Shown: positions 63,991 to 64,000 of the stretch, in pieces
Layout: each line of letters begins with the position of its first letter
Numbering within the stretch: the stretch's first letter is position 1
Assembly: GCA_963585895.1 (NCBI GenBank)
Contig: OY757916.1
Location: 18,311,629 to 18,375,628, forward strand
Origin: Sepioteuthis lessoniana
Lineage: Eukaryota > Mollusca > Cephalopoda > Myopsida > Loliginidae
Reading direction: 5' to 3'
Length of the DNA stretch: 64,000 nucleotides
Position numbers and translations under genes: made by a program
Notes under the pieces: model-generated
What the model saw: only the letters and a program-made list of their open reading frames with translations
The model's database searches: none
What the model was told of the DNA's origin: nothing

Positions 63991-64000
63991 ATATATATAA

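Overview
This is a gene-poor, repeat-saturated, AT-rich stretch of an animal genome. Evidence for a metazoan: APE-type LINEs, Penelope-like retroelement sequence, mariner transposons, tRNA-derived SINEs, solo LTRs and long (TA)n/(CA)n tracts, with no operons or compact genes. The mixture (RTE-like LINE ending in ATG repeats, Tx1-like LINE, several SINE families, compound TA/TG microsatellites) is what I associate with molluscs, especially octopus-like cephalopods; this is inference from family resemblance, not proof. No complete host gene is recognised. The best host-coding candidate is a possible 3'-terminal exon at 28,289-28,572 (minus).

Layout. 1-2.5 kb: the largely open 3' part of an RTE-like LINE. 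2.5-12.5 kb: an 88-bp satellite, LINE 3' ends (one with a twin-priming-like inversion), a Penelope RT fragment, a solo LTR and a tRNA-headed SINE carrying a complete hammerhead ribozyme fold (9.9-10.06 kb). 12.5-21 kb: SINEs, two further solo LTRs and an internally deleted mariner nested in a SINE. 21.8-27.4 kb: a decayed Tx1/L1-like LINE with a zinc-knuckle ORF1. 28.1-28.6 kb: a perfect 46-bp-arm palindrome next to the candidate exon. 28.6-30.9 kb: AT-rich, empty. 31.3-38.5 kb: an LTR, then an 89-bp satellite of about 50 units, split by a LINE copy. 39-44 kb: SINE/repeat mosaic, another LTR and a Tc1-like relic. 44.2-47.0 kb: a Penelope-like element with reverse transcriptase and GIY-YIG endonuclease, bounded by about 230-bp inverted repeats that each contain a hammerhead-like motif. 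47.3-50.5 kb: LINE relics and a second internally deleted mariner. 50.5-64 kb: repeat mosaic with one more solo LTR and a small tail array.

How the parts relate. Almost everything is parasitic DNA and its debris. Two themes stand out. First, hammerhead ribozyme motifs occur in two unrelated settings: inside a tRNA-derived SINE family and in the inverted terminal repeats of a Penelope-like element. Second, a short hairpin-forming tail (TGGCAT...AACCT-loop-AGGTT...ATGCCA) is shared by a tRNA-headed SINE family and a longer non-tRNA family. The same tail has been amplified into tandem arrays, including the 89-bp satellite with visible higher-order structure. Nested insertions give a relative chronology: mariner into SINE, LTR into repeat, LTR into LINE, LINE into satellite. 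All alignments were made by eye, so boundaries are approximate unless target-site duplications are stated.
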